A DNA stretch of 64,000 nucleotides, from assembly GCA_037576215.1 (NCBI GenBank), contig JBANDB010000006.1, positions 5,332,001 through 5,396,000 of the forward strand, written 5' to 3'. How positions within the stretch are numbered: the stretch's first letter is position 1; each line of letters begins with the position of its first letter. The translations under genes and the position numbers were made by a program. The notes under the pieces are model-generated. The model worked only from the letters and a program-made list of their open reading frames with translations. It searched no databases and had not been told where the DNA came from. This stretch comes from Armillaria gallica (Eukaryota > Basidiomycota > Agaricomycetes > Agaricales > Physalacriaceae). This document shows positions 10,311 to 22,003 of this stretch, in pieces.

Positions 10311-10515
10311 TAGGTCGATGCTCGTACTCTGCATAAACGTCCTTGAAACCTGATGATCTGCAATTGTGATACAGGAACTAAAGACTACTGTATTTCGCTT
10401 CGCGGCTTCTATTTCTCACACTCAACCATTGATGCCTCACGACAGCCACAAGGCGTGCTATTTCCCTGCTTCGCTCCTTCGACCTCGGACTCCTACCTCT
10501 CCGCCCCGTCTTTAC

Positions 10516-12059
10516 ATGGAAGACTTAATCGCTGACGATCCGGTTACGGCGGTGCTCTACAATGCCGACCTGCTTGGTTCCATTTGTAAGGATCTTTGGG
10601 ATATCGAACAAGCGCCCGGCAGTCTTGTGAATGGAATACGCGTCCATTCTCTCTATTCTCTGGCACTGACATGCCATGCTGTTTCTGGAACAGCGCTCGA
10701 TTGCCTCTGGCAGGAGATACGTGGGATGAAGCCGCTCCTGTATATCTTTCCTCATACTCTCTCACCAGACAACGGACAGTGGGTATGTTGCCCTTCACCT
10801 TCAACTCAAATCGGTCCTGATCTTTGTAGGTACTTCCCGATATCATATCGGATGATACATGGGCCCGATTCAAACAATACTCGTGCCGCGTCCGTTCTAT
10901 CACTCTCGACGCACAGTTGCGCACTATCCATCCATCCACCATATTCCTGCGCCTTGCTGAGAGACAGGTGCCCCTCTTCCCCAACTTACAGAAACTCAAT
11001 GTCGACATGAACTTTGCCGCCGACACTTCAATACTTTTCTTTTTGGCCAGTCCTAAGCTGGATGATGTTACGATCACTTTCCCTGCATATGCAGACACTG
11101 TCATGGCTTCCGCATCTGTACGGACAGTCAGCTGGAAACTACCAAAGCTTCGTTCATTCACCATATCCTGCGTACCAGACGGAAACCATCCTCGTCCTTT
11201 AGGAACGATATGCCCGTTCACCAACTTCTCTAGTCTTCATAAGCTGCATAGATTGAAAATCGAGTCGCACCCCGCCGACGTCGATTTTTTAGTCCAGCTT
11301 TCTTCATTTCCAGACCTTGCCCATCTCCAGATCGTCATTTCCCAGAGTCTTCCCACCGACGGCCGGCAGACCCGTGATGGATTCCGATCCCTTGTATCTC
11401 TACACGTCACAGCTCACGTTTCGTCGATGCCTCGTATTCTTCGGCTGATTCGCCCGGGATCACTGACTTCCCTGACATATATCGATGCCTACAGCCAGTC
11501 CTATAACGAGATTGGGGAGTTCATGCAAGATTTTCATGCAGAGATCGTTTCACGATTTCCTTCTCTTCTAACTCTGTCCTTGAAGTATCAGACATATCAC
11601 GGACAATTGGCTCAGCAGTATTGGGAATCTACAAGGGCCGTTTTTTCGCCACTCTACGGCCTTTGTAAACTTGAGGCATTCGCCTATAACGGCATGCTCT
11701 CATTGGAAAACGACACCGTTTCGCTTCTCCTCGGACCTGCATGGTCGGAGATCAGAACGATCGATATCCCAGTTCTCCAAGGACCTTGTCCGACACATAA
11801 AGTGCTTCGCACTCTAGCAAAATGCTGCCCTCATCTGAGCAAGCTTTCCATGCCCATCACATTTCCCGACGATGCCCCGAATCATGGTCCGCTTTCTCAC
11901 CGTGATCATTTTCCAGAACCACTATCATCTCGGATTCCTGACACGCTCTCTCGTTGCTCAGACACTTTCTTACGCTCGAAGGACATACGGGGACTGATAC
12001 CATTGTCGCGAGAGTCAAAGCCGCCGCGAAAAAAGGGGAAAAAGAAAGGGAAAAAGTAA
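10516..12059 (+). CDS. F-box/LRR-like protein, copy 1
   Basis: Two exons, 10516-10782 and 10830-12059, joined in frame by a 47-bp GT-AG intron, give about 498 residues. The N-terminus has the fungal F-box-like pattern: LLGSICKDLWD, then LALTCHAVSGTALDCLWQEI, where the trailing tryptophan is typical. The remainder consists of leucine-rich stretches such as LFPNLQKLNVDMN and HLSKLSMPI. Such proteins usually recruit substrates to SCF ubiquitin ligases. An in-frame ATG exists further upstream (10366), but the MEDL start is the one shared with copy 2. The last ~60 residues differ from copy 2 and end in a lysine-rich tail (KKGKKKGKK), suggesting a frameshifted C-terminus. The body is nearly identical to copy 2 at 14341-15947. 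Confidence 0.75.
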
Positions 12060-12640
12060 AAGGAGAAATGCCCGTTGTCGTTTTTAGACAAGCGAAACGG
12101 TGTGGTCGACGGTCATTAGAGACAAAAAGAAACGAAAATATTTGATAGCGTTAAAGAGAAGATAAACTGGGTTGCGTGGTAGGTAGGTAGTGTTACACGG
12201 TTGCTCCCCGCTGTTGTACACGTTGCAGGTTTTCCGAAAGGATATACGACGGAATGTACCCGTCGACACCGATATAACAAGTCGGGAACGGTCTCCAAAG
12301 TGAATCTACGCAGTGTCCAGAAAGATAAAGAGGGCATTCACACCAGAAGAATGGGACCTAAGGATATAACGTGGTGGGTGGTGGAAGGTCCGGACATTTT
12401 TGCCGATCCTTCCGATTTCACTTTGGTTAATTAGTAATCACTATCAATACTTCTCACCACTTGAAACCTATGTAGCTCTACCCTCGGCGAGCAATATAGT
12501 GCTATACTACACGCTGGGTGTATGTACAATTCATCGTTATACCGATTTCTCCCTAGGCCTGAATTCAAGGTACTCGTGACAAGGCCAACTGTTGACATCA
12601 ACATCCTTGGCGCGCGGGTTGAAGATCGTAGCTCACGCGC
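12060..12640. other. Intergenic, no gene recognised
   Basis: No reading frame with recognisable content is seen between the first F-box gene and the repeat remnants. Confidence 0.5.
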
Positions 12641-13370
12641 ACGGACGGGGTATGCGAGGGCATCTCGACGGGCGGCACGATGCATCCGTAGCGACTCGTC
12701 GCAGGAATCCTCTCAAGACTGCTCAAGACGTACTCGTCATTCCTGTTGTACACGCACCCACCCTGTCTCTCCATCGACAACATCGTCTACACCTCTCGCA
12801 GCAACATTCGCGCCAAACATGTCGTCCACGCTACCAATGACTGGACGTCCCGCCTCCTTGCGCTGATGCGGGAAAAGATTGTTCCTATGCGAGGGAATAC
12901 GACTACACTGCGCGCTGGTTGGCTTGGAGAACGGATGGCTCGGTACACGGTCGTTCGTCCTAGACGCACTCGAGGATCGATGGGAATATCTCACCCAACA
13001 GCTGCCTGACACTGCGACACCCGACGAGCAACCACATGCAAAGTTTATGTTTGGCGGTGGTATCGAGATGGGCACGCCATCCTTCTTTGATGGTGTGGGA
13101 TGTGCTGACGACAGTCAAGTCGAGTTTTGAATCTCAGCTTACTTTGGTGGGGCACTGGTGCCGTATTTCGGGAAATGGTGGGGAGGAGGATGATGCCCAC
13201 TTTGAAAGAGGTCGCGTGAAGGCATGGACTGGCATATTGGGTATCTGCGGATGGATTGCCGCGTATTGGTACATTAGTGGCGTTCCCTCAAAGATGTCGA
13301 GCAGGTCAGGCGGAAGAGAATGGATTGTGGCGGGGTATCTCGGCGAAGGAATGCCAGTACATGCCTAGAT
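12640..13370 (-). repeat. Second copy of the unnamed duplicated remnant
   Basis: This segment pairs with sequence at 9.8-10.0 kb and at 8.2-8.56 kb, as described there. It has conserved peptide pieces on the minus strand but frame breaks. Sequence from 13371 to 14070 holds nothing I recognise. Confidence 0.45.
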
Positions 13371-14340
13371 GAGCGGAGCGTACCTGGTACTGGGGAAAGA
13401 CGCTGATTGGCTCCCTGCCCCATTTCGGGTCACAGAAAATAGGTGGAAAAAGGCAAATATCGCGTCTTGGCCATAATTATATGTTTATCTTGTAGACTAT
13501 GCGGAAATATCCGAACACGTCTTCCTCTTGCCGTCGCGACTTTACCCCTTTGATGCCAGATACAAGACGTTGGCGCACTATTTGATCAATTCTTCAATGT
13601 TCCCGACCATCGATACCTTGCACATCGGATGTTTCCCCTGCACAACATTAGAAATGTACACAGGAGTAACCTTGCGTATGCATTTTGAATACTCTCTTAT
13701 TCTCCTTCTAAATCCCTGCCCCACAGACTGTCATAACCACCGCTGGATGGATGAATGCATCACTTGCCGACATAGACTCGCTTGTTTCATCTTGGCATCC
13801 CTTCGACACCAGCCATTTCCTCCCTCGACTCCGCTCTCGTTCTTCTAACAAGTTGTTACAAGTGCCTGCAAACAACCAATATCTCGTTGAATTTGAGACC
13901 TACTCATGCTCTACCCATGCTCTTGTTCTCCTTGTAGTGGGCGCTCCCGTGTGCTAGATTCAGCATCGATGAATCCCACGTGGTGAAGAGACGCCGCCGA
14001 CCCAAGGCTTCACTCGCCCGTTTTTCCTTCTCTCAACTTGGACTCCCGTGGTTCCTCGTTCTACTCTTTGGTGAAGTCTCCGATGATAATATGTCATACT
14101 CTACTGATTCAGTTTGCATAAACCTCATTAAAACCCGATGATCAGCAATTATGATACAGGAGTCTAAGTCTACACGGCGTCTATGGTATTTTACTTTCAT
14201 GGCTTCTATTTCTCACACTCAGCCATGATGCCTCACAACAGCCACAAGGCGTGTTATTTCCCTGATTCACTCCTTCGACCTCAGTGCCACGCCAGACACC
14301 TTTCACACCTACCTCTCCACCCCATCCTTCGACTTAATAC

Positions 14341-15947
14341 ATGGAAGACTTAGACGATCCGATTACGGCAGTGCTCTACAATGCCGACCTGCTTGGTTCC
14401 ATTTGTAAGGATCTTTGGGATATTGAACAAGCGCCCGGCAGTCTTGTGAATGGAATACGCATCCATTCTCTCTATTCTCTGGCGTTGACATGCCATGCCA
14501 TCTCTGAAACAGCGCTCGATTGCCTCTGGCAGGAGATACGTGGGATGAAGCCGCTCCTGTATATCTTTCCTCGTACTCTCTCACCGGACAATCGACAATG
14601 GGTATGTCGCCCTCCACCTTCAACTCGAATCGGTCCTGATCTTTATAGGTACTTCCCGATATCATATCGGATGATACATGGGCCCGATTCGAACGGTACT
14701 CGTGCCGCGTCCGTTCTATCACTCTCGACGCACAGTTGCGCACTATCCATCCATCCACCATATTCCTGCGCCTTGCTGAGAGACAGGTGCCCCTCTTCCC
14801 CAACTTACAGAAACTCAATGTCGACATGAACTTTGCCGCCGACACTTCGATACTTTTCTTTTTGGCCAGTCCTAAGCTGGATGATGTTACGATCACTTTC
14901 CCTGCATATGCAGACACTGTCATGGCTTCCGCATCTGTACGGACAGTCAGCTGGAAGCTACCAACGCTTCGTTCATTCACCATATCCTGCGTACCGGACG
15001 GAAACAATCCTCGTCCTTTAGGAACAATATGCCCGTTCACCAACTTCTCCGGTCTTCGGAAGTTACATAGATTGAAAATAGAGTCGCACCCAGCCGATGT
15101 CGAATTTTTAGTCCAGCTTTCCTCATTTCCAGACCTTGCCCATCTCCAGATCATCATTTCCCAGAGTCTTCCCACCGACGGCCGACAGACCCGTGATGGA
15201 TTCCGATCCCTCGTATCTCTACACATCACAGCCCACGTTTCGTCAATGACTCGTATTCTTCGGCTGATTCGCCCGGGATCACTGACTTCCCTGACATATA
15301 TCGATGCCTACAGCCAGTCTTATAACGAGATTGGGGAATTCATGCAAGATTTTCATGCAGACATCGTTTCACGATTTCCTTCTCTTCTGACTCTGTCCTT
15401 GAAATATCAGACATATCGCGGACAATTGGCTCAGCAGTATTGGGAATCTACAAGGGCCGTTTTTGAGCCGCTCTACGGCCTTCGTAGACTTCAGGCATTC
15501 ACTTATAACGGCATGCTCTCATTGGAAAACGACACCGTCTCGCTTCTCCTCGGACCTGCATGGTCGGATATCAGAGTCATCGATATCCCAGTTCTCCAAG
15601 GACCTTGTCCGACATACGAAGTGCTCTGCACTCTAGCAAACTGCTGCCCTCATCTGAGCGAGCTTTCCATGCCCGTTACATTTCCCAATAATGACGCCCC
15701 ACTCCGAGATGATCATATCCCGCTTTCTCACAGATTACGCATTTTCTCGTCTCCCAATACGAGTGTTTCACGTGTCGCAAGCGTGGCACGTTTTATGGAT
15801 GGGACGTTCCCTTTCCTTGTTTCAATTAGTGGAGGGCAAGGATGGGATCTGGTTAAGTCTATGGTTTTGGGGGCATGTCAGCTGGTGCGCAGGGATCAGC
15901 AGATGAGAGGTGGGTCGGCACCCAGAAGCACGGAAATGGAAGCATAG
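14341..15947 (+). CDS. F-box/LRR-like protein, copy 2
   Basis: Exons 14341-14601 and 14649-15947 join in frame across a 47-bp intron and give about 519 residues. The protein has the same F-box-like start (LALTCHAISETALDCLWQEI) and leucine-rich body as copy 1. It also keeps a natural C-terminus, with LRIFSSPNTSVSRVASVARF then SGGQGWDLV, that copy 1 lacks. It is therefore the better candidate for a working gene. The likely role is a substrate adaptor of an SCF ubiquitin ligase, from family knowledge; the substrate is unknown. The start ATG is preceded by sequence also duplicated upstream of copy 1. Confidence 0.8.
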
Positions 15948-16406
15948 CGATTTCGGGGAGGGAAAAGACTCGTTGGTAAGATCGCTACTTTGTTACTACG
16001 CTGTATTCAACTTAAACTGCGGGTCAACGAGAAGATTATACCTAAGCGGGGGTTATAGTGTAGGAGAAAGACGGATCCATGCCCGCACCGTTCCACCAGT
16101 CCAACTCTTGAGGTATGACTAAAGAGGATTATCCTTGCTCGTCGGCGTTGAATCATCCTTTCTGATGAGGGCTGAGGCCCGTAGAGAGTTAACGTGACAT
16201 TGACTGACGCGACTATCACATAGGCACGTGATTACTCGTCGAGCGTGACATTTTTTTCACCTTTCCTTCATTTCTTCAACGGCGACAAAATCACCAACAT
16301 AAAATCATGAGTAGCCTTCATCTCGGCAGCGACAGCTTCATTTGGATGTATATGTCCTTGATCATCCATCCGGGTGCTAAACCAAGGTCATGAGAAACCA
16401 TGAAAG
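15948..16406. other. Intergenic, no gene recognised
   Basis: The interval between the second F-box gene and the 3' end of the UNC93-like pseudogene shows no recognisable gene or RNA. Confidence 0.5.
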
Positions 16407-18109
16407 TTAACGAGATAAATGAACTTCGGACATGATCTCGTCGTCTAGATCAGTATGATTCTTGGTACGGAGGATAGCCATAGGCAACGCAAACACGAGA
16501 CCTCCAACAAGGAGAGCCCACTCCGAAATAAACACGTTCATGTACCTATACGAAGTGTCAGGAGGTATCACAATAAAGTGTCAGAGAAAACTTACGGAAT
16601 CTTGACAGCGTCCGCACGCCATATTCCCGCTGCTCCAGCTGACTGGATCGACTTGTATAACCCAGCAAAGAAAGCCAGCTTTGACGGATCGTTCGACATC
16701 GCACCCATAAGCCAGTACGCCATCGTCTGCCATATGGCATCGAGAATCCCACAGAAGATGCAAAACCACACTCTGCCGGCGTATCCATGATCGTACATAT
16801 CCACTTTTCCCGTCTCTCGCGTGTGCACTGATTTTGGTAGAAGCACCTCCAGATGTGGACGACGAAGGCCATTGGGAAGAGGACAGTCGATGCTGTGTAG
16901 GCGACGACTGATGGATTTTCGGTCGAGGAGGAGACCCATGAGGACGGAGTCGATGATTTGGGGGATTCAGTTTTAGACGTTGTTTAAACCTTGGGCACGG
17001 ATGTTGAAGATGGCGCCGTTGAAGCCGGATTCTGGATGGAATTGAAGCGTCGGTTAGATGGATACAGAGACGAGAGCTGGATACTGACACCATGTGTAGA
17101 ACAAGTCGGAAGTAAAGAACATGGAAGAAAAGGACGATTGTTGGATCAGTCTTCAGCGTCACAAAGAGACTTATAATTTCGGTCTTCTAGAGGGGTGTCA
17201 GGGCGTCGTAACATTTGTTCCATCCGAACGTATCATCTTGTCGGGAATCGCCATTAACATCGGAATGAGAAGTAAGGACGAGGAATTCAATCTGAAAACG
17301 GTTTAAATAGAAAGCAAGATGGCAGAAAATGCCAACGTACGTATGTCCCATCATCAACAGCGTTGGCCTGTAAACACGAATGAACATGCAGTCGTGTGTT
17401 ACGAAAGCTCGGGCACTTACTGCTGATTTCCAGTTTCTCCTAGCAGTAACAGACGACACAGCTAAGGTGGAAGATAGACAAGAAAATCCCAATAAATTTC
17501 CCATTTCACGTTGCATTAGGGTACGTCGTCATAAACGAGCCCTGTGCGGTCTATAAGAAACCAGCGCACGTTTAAAGGATAGCTGCCGACAAAGTCGTCG
17601 GTGTTGGAATGGATGTTCATGACTCTAAAAGTAATATTAACGTCGATTAACAAGGGATAAGAGGATAGTAAGCACAGAGAGGATCTGATGTACAAGCCAT
17701 AACTTACTGCCTTGAACGATCCTATACATGGATAGTGTTCAATAGCCGTCAAGAAGGCGGTGGATGTCACCTACCTGGTCCCATGAAACGAAAAAATCCC
17801 AGCATCGCGACCTATGCACAAGTCAGAAATTGAAGATCTTCAAAAACCGACTGGACTTACCTGGGTGATGGGGTTGTAATATAGACGCTTGAGGCCCGTT
17901 GGCTGCTGGTAGACTTTCGGGACATCAAGTCCTTCGTCGCTGCTCTTGATGTAACCTTTCTTCTCGTCGACGGCTGATTGTGCGATGACCGATTGAGGAA
18001 GGAAGATAGACGAGATTCGTTCGAGGAGCGCAGAGGTGCATCTATCGAAAAAGCACGAAGAAACTGGTGATTCGACTGCAAATCCATCAACGGTAAGCTT
18101 CCGTTCCAA
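16407..18109 (-). pseudogene. UNC93-like (DUF895) transporter pseudogene
   Basis: Read on the minus strand, it begins around LKRLYYNPITQ then VAMLGFFRFMGPG. It ends with YAGRVWFCIFCGILDAIWQT, YWLMGAMSNDPSKLAFFAG, SIQSAGAAG and a final exon carrying ISEWALLVGGLVFALP. These match the fungal UNC93-like/DUF895 branch of the MFS, polytopic membrane proteins. The middle is damaged: the frame shifts near the MFFTSDLFYTW block at about 17110, two stops fall just after the NIRAQGLNNV block at about 16955-16970, and another frame change follows. The part from the third to the sixth helix is largely missing. No clear ATG is seen at the 5' end. Confidence 0.8.
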
Positions 18110-19152
18110 AACTAGCAGATTTGAGGCCTAAACATTGCGAGATATTTGTCTGGGCGAAATATATTCGAGGGTCGACGAAGAATGTTGTGTTTGCTAGCTC
18201 CTTGTCCACACTTAGGATATCCGAGAGCGTCTTTGTTTGTAGAGCACGGAGAGTTATAAAGTTTGGACCGCGATGACAAGAAGACGCGATGGTATGGTCG
18301 CGTTAGATAACCGTTATTCGCAGGAGAGCCAGGAAGAGTTGTTACGGTGGAAGGCTGATCCGGAGTTTCAAATTGCCGTCACCTCCGCTTTGCAACCTAC
18401 TTTCTCAACTACGCGCGAAAATTCTTTTCACTCTGTTCCTCCCATTTCACAGCCTGGGTGTTACTCTTTTTGCACACAAAGGTTGCTCAGCTCGTTTTCT
18501 CTTGCATGCGATTTCGTCATAAGGATTGGTTCCGTCCAGATCTTTACATTTGCCAGCATATGCGGACATAGGCTATGAGTTGCAAGCGGGGGATGCGTGT
18601 TACGTTCATGGGCCACAGCGCGGAATGGGGTACATCATGCCATCACTATATTATGTTTGAAGGAGCGAAGCAGCTGGGGTGATGCTTAGAGGAACGGCCG
18701 ACGGATCAGCAGGAATGCAGCTTGCAGACGGGGTGTGCGGGGTCATCTCGACGACGGGCGGTGCGGTACATCCATATGACGCGGGGTGGGGATCCAAGTG
18801 GCGTAGAACATGAGATTGGTGCAGAGAGAGAATTGTCCCGCGATGGAATTTTTGGTACGAGACTTACTTTTCTGTGTTGTTTCGGAACTCTGACGAGCCC
18901 CTAGGTTCGCGTTCAACGTTCTCACCGGGTGAGACCAAATCCCAGTATCGTCGCCTGACTTGCTGCTGCACCTGCCCATAACAGGCACGGTAGCTGGCTC
19001 CTGGAGAATTTTTGGTATGAGGTCAGCAGAAAGGATATGCCCGTAGAAGGATGTGCCATGTGAAGATGTATATTCAATCTTTCCGCAATTCGGGACTGAA
19101 ACATTATCGCTCTTCCATTAAAAACAAGTGGCTAGATATAGGTTAGGTATCA
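18110..19152. repeat. Gene-poor; 3' flank of SDR2 shared with SDR4 and SDR9
   Basis: No gene is recognised. About 18930-19150 aligns with 23570-23950 and 53350-53790, which lie at the same place downstream of SDR4 and SDR9. Shared blocks include GAAGGATGTGCCATGTGAAG and GGTTAGGTATC. The duplicated unit therefore extends beyond the gene. Confidence 0.6.
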
Positions 19153-20264
19153 TCAGGGATTCACCAGCGTAATTCCACCGTCAACATTCAAGATCGCCCC
19201 ATTCGTATAATCCGACGCCGCCAAGTACACTGCCGTCATCCCCATCTCCGCATCACTAGCAAGTCAGATTAGTATCAACTCTGCCCCAGCACACTGAAGG
19301 CACTCACGTTCCATGTCTCCTTACTGGTATCGGTGCCACAGATCCAGGCACTGGCTTAGTCTTCAGTGACTCCAAAAACTCCGTACTCGTCGCCTGCGAC
19401 GCAAACACCCCAGGCTCCAACGCGTTCACCCGAATCGGGATATCCCTCCCAGCAAAACTCGTTCCCAAAACAAGCGTGAGCTTTTCCAAAGCCGATTTCG
19501 TCGGGCCGTATGCAAGCTGAGTAGATTGAGTGAGTCCCATGCTCGAAGGGATCTGGGGGGTTACGTACGGATAAGGGCCCCGATCCGTTCGACTTCGCTG
19601 CTGCGCTGCTGATGTTGATGACGCTCGAGGTGCCTTGGGGGCGGGAATGAGCTCCTTTGATGAGGAGGGACTGGAAGGCGCGGACGACGAAGAATGGGGC
19701 GATGCTGTTGAGCGCGAAGATATCGGCCCAATTCTGTACCGTCTCAGGTTCAAATGGATCTGCCGCAGCGAACTTCTTCGTGATAAAGTCTGGGTCGCGA
19801 AGGGATCCGGCGAATCCGGCACTACAGACAGGTTAGTGTATCATTGTGGAGGACCTGGAGTATCATAGACCAACTTGTTGACGAGTATGTCGAGCTTGCC
19901 GTCGATTCCTTCAATGTGCTGTGCGCCGGCCTTTAGGCTTTCTTCTTCTGTCACGTCCATCTGAAGTCTGCGCGCGCGTTAGTAGTGAATATATTGGAGG
20001 AAATTTGATTACTAACGGGACAATGGATCCTGAGACGCCTGTGACAGACGCGGCGGCTTCCTCCAACACGTCCAGCCTTCGGCCAGTAATGTATACTTTC
20101 GCCCCGTTGGCAGCGAAGGCTTTCGCGATGGTAAATCCTCTACTGAGAAATCAACCGTGAATCGTAATCGAGGATCACAAGACTTACATCCCCGTTCCTC
20201 CTCCTGTAACAAGGCCTACTCGTCCGGACAACGACATTGCCGTAGCCATATTGAGATCTGTCAT
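19153..20264 (-). CDS. Short-chain dehydrogenase/reductase (SDR2), intact
   Basis: Six exons (minus strand: 20264-20188, 20139-20017, 19967-19875, 19821-19569, 19516-19308, 19255-19153) join in frame to 285 residues, a normal length for a classical SDR. The cofactor motif TGGGTGIG lies near residue 20 (split by intron 1). VNNAG is split by intron 3, INISS follows, and the catalytic Y-G-P-T-K lies after intron 4. The VYITGRR segment after the second strand has arginines that favour NADPH (inference). The start at 20264 (MTDLNMAT) aligns with the other copies. The enzyme is probably a soluble oxidoreductase acting on a carbonyl or alcohol; the substrate is unknown. It is minus-strand and adjoins a partial spacer module at 20.5 kb. 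Confidence 0.9.
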
Positions 20265-20524
20265 ATTCGGGGAATACTTCTGAACAGTCTCTGCACACGG
20301 CCTTTTATTGCAGCTTGCTTTTAGTATTATTCAGCGAGACTGTAGTCCGGTAAGGGCGGTAAATAGCTGCTTTGGCATTGGCATGACCCAGAATTGTCAG
20401 CAATTGTGACAAAGCAACGCTCCACTTTTGCTATAGGCCTCCCGTCCACACGGGTCCGGGGACGGCCAGATGGTGTGGAGGGGAACGGGTAAAAGTCTAT
20501 TCAACCGTGGTCTTCAGGCGAGAT

Positions 20525-20705
20525 CTAGGATGCTTGGATGCTGGTTAGTTTGTGGGTGCGAAGCAAGAGAACGATGAGGCGTCGTGTGTTAAGAGTAAGA
20601 AAGTAATTCTTAAATAATGTTGATCCCGATGTCGAATTCTTGCCTGCCTCCCATTGGTGCTGTTCCCATCATTATACAAGACGAATATTCAAAAGGACTC
20701 TTACT
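20525..20705. repeat. Partial spacer module M (copy 1)
   Basis: The block around GGATGCTGGTTAGTTTGTGGGTG, GCAAGAGAACGA and the CCCATTGGTG...ACAAGACGAATATTCAAAAGGACTC segment recurs at about 26.0, 37.0, 48.2 and 55.9 kb. Only about 180 bp are kept here, beside SDR2. Confidence 0.65.
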
Positions 20706-20749
20706 AGGGTTGGAAAGATGTTAGTGAGCTTCGTCAGGATTGTGAGGAG

Positions 20750-20960
20750 CTAGGAAGAAATTTAAAGCTAATAACAGGAAGGCTAATATAGGAACAAATA
20801 TAAAAAACATTAGTAAATTATTCATTAAAATTTAAATAGAATTAAAGACAGTAATAAGGTGTTGTTTAAGATTAAAGAAGGTTTTAAAATAAATAATAAA
20901 ATGAATAAAGTTAGACTTGAAATTATATAACTATGAAAATTACTTAAGTTTATCTGCGGA
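20750..20960. other. Very AT-rich, C-poor patch
   Basis: About 200 bp are made almost wholly of A, T and G on the plus strand; from 20821 to 20940 I count about four C. The rest of the window is near balanced composition. No gene is seen. It lies between the partial M module and a SDR scrap. Confidence 0.7.
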
Positions 20961-20974
20961 ATGTGATGCTTGCG

Positions 20975-21043
20975 GTGCCTTGGGGGCGGGAACGCGCTCC
21001 TTCGACGAGGAGGGATTGGAAAGCACGTACGACAAAGAATGGC
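20975..21043 (-). pseudogene. SDR fragment (exon-4 scrap)
   Basis: Read on the minus strand this 70-bp piece gives PFFVVRAFQSLLVEGARSRPQ-like sequence, matching the middle of exon 4 of the SDR family. Both sides are unrelated, so it is an isolated scrap. Confidence 0.7.
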
Positions 21044-21452
21044 AAAATTCCAGCCATGTTTTTCTTCATTCATACCCGAATCCGAGTCCTTCCAGCCCAA
21101 CAGATCCTCCAGGATCAAGGAGCTTCTTCTCTCTAATAAACTACCATTGCAGTTCGAAAAGCAGCACTTACTCGAGACTGCAACCAGAGGTCCTCGAATT
21201 CTTGATGAATTTGAGGAGAAAATTACCGCGGCACGCCAGTTGTTGGATTTTTTGCTTTCGGAAAGTGACCAGGCTGCATCCAATATCTCCGATGCCAGTT
21301 CTCTTTTTTACCCTGTGCGCAGGCTACAGGATGATGTGCTATGTTTGGTCTTTCAGGCTTGTACCAAGTCGACAGACCATGGAGGGGATGGCCTTTTCGT
21401 TTTAAAGCCCGAAATAGGCCTCGAATCTGTCCTAGCCGAACGAGACATCTAA
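21044..21452 (+). pseudogene. Fragment of an F-box-like protein N-terminus
   Basis: The reading frame contains SSRIKELLLSNKLPL, a heptad-like helical stretch, and then LFYPVRRLQDDVLCLVFQAC. This is the coiled region plus F-box pattern (PxRRLPxEIL.xIF type) common at the start of basidiomycete F-box proteins. The frame stops at 21452, with no LRR body after it, and the upstream part is a SDR scrap. It is a truncated gene piece. Confidence 0.5.
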
Positions 21453-21597
21453 TTGAGAACATGATTGCATAAAGGTAGGTCAACATTCATCTATTAACTT
21501 GTCACAAATGCTAGACTCAATGAATCCGAGGCATCCTATGATCAATCTTCAACTTATGAAAGATGGCTGGAATAGACTTGATCACTGACCTCTGTGA

Positions 21598-22003
21598 TCA
21601 GGCGCCCTGAGAGCAGAAGATCGATGAGAGCTTGTCATTATTTCCGGCCAACCAGTTCTGTTCACAGTCTCCGCTGTTGAACATTTGGCCATGACAACCC
21701 TGGTTCACAAAATAATAACATTTGCCGCAGGATCCAGAGTTTATCTGACGGTATCTGTAACCAACATTGAGGATGTAATGGAACATCGAGCGAAAAGGAC
21801 ACTTACGAGCTCACATCATCGTTGTGGAATCCATTCCAACCGGCACTAGCGCCAGTGTTAAGGCACTCGCCCGTAGGGACGTTGTAATTCCAAGTGCAGG
21901 AATTGAAGTACGCGTCATCGCAAAGCATGATATCAATAGCTGAGGCAACAGGTGCCAGGACGGCGAGAGCGAGAGCGGCGAATTTGAATGTAAGCTTTGC
22001 CAT
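21598..22003 (-). CDS. Small secreted cysteine-rich protein
   Basis: Two exons, 22003-21807 and 21754-21598, join in frame across a GTAAGT...CAG intron to give 117 residues. The start MAKLTFKFAALALAVLAP is a clear signal peptide with probable cleavage after VASA. The mature ~95 residues hold eight cysteines (the last four in GKCYY, QGCHG, GDCEQ and IFCSQ), enough for four disulfides. The function is unknown; the profile is that of an effector-like or surface-acting small secreted protein. A longer in-frame read upstream lacks signal-peptide sense, so the ATG at 22003 is preferred. The 3' part of this gene is duplicated as a fragment at 53020-53225, next to another SDR unit. Confidence 0.8.

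Larger units (their letters stand above)
10180..15690 (+). repeat. Tandem duplication carrying the F-box gene
   Basis: About 10.18-11.87 kb and 14.07-15.69 kb align through upstream region, exon 1, intron and most of exon 2, in direct orientation with an offset of about 3.8 kb. Differences are mostly single bases, so the duplication is relatively recent. The region between the copies contains the older unnamed remnants. Confidence 0.85.

Noticed and set aside
10366..10515. Longer N-terminus for F-box copy 1
   Set aside because: The frame is open, but copy 2 has no equivalent and the MEDL start is shared by both copies.
18273..18578. Coding gene beginning MTRRRDGMVALD
   Set aside because: The frame is open for 101 codons but has no recognisable motif, no partner exon and no copy elsewhere in the window.
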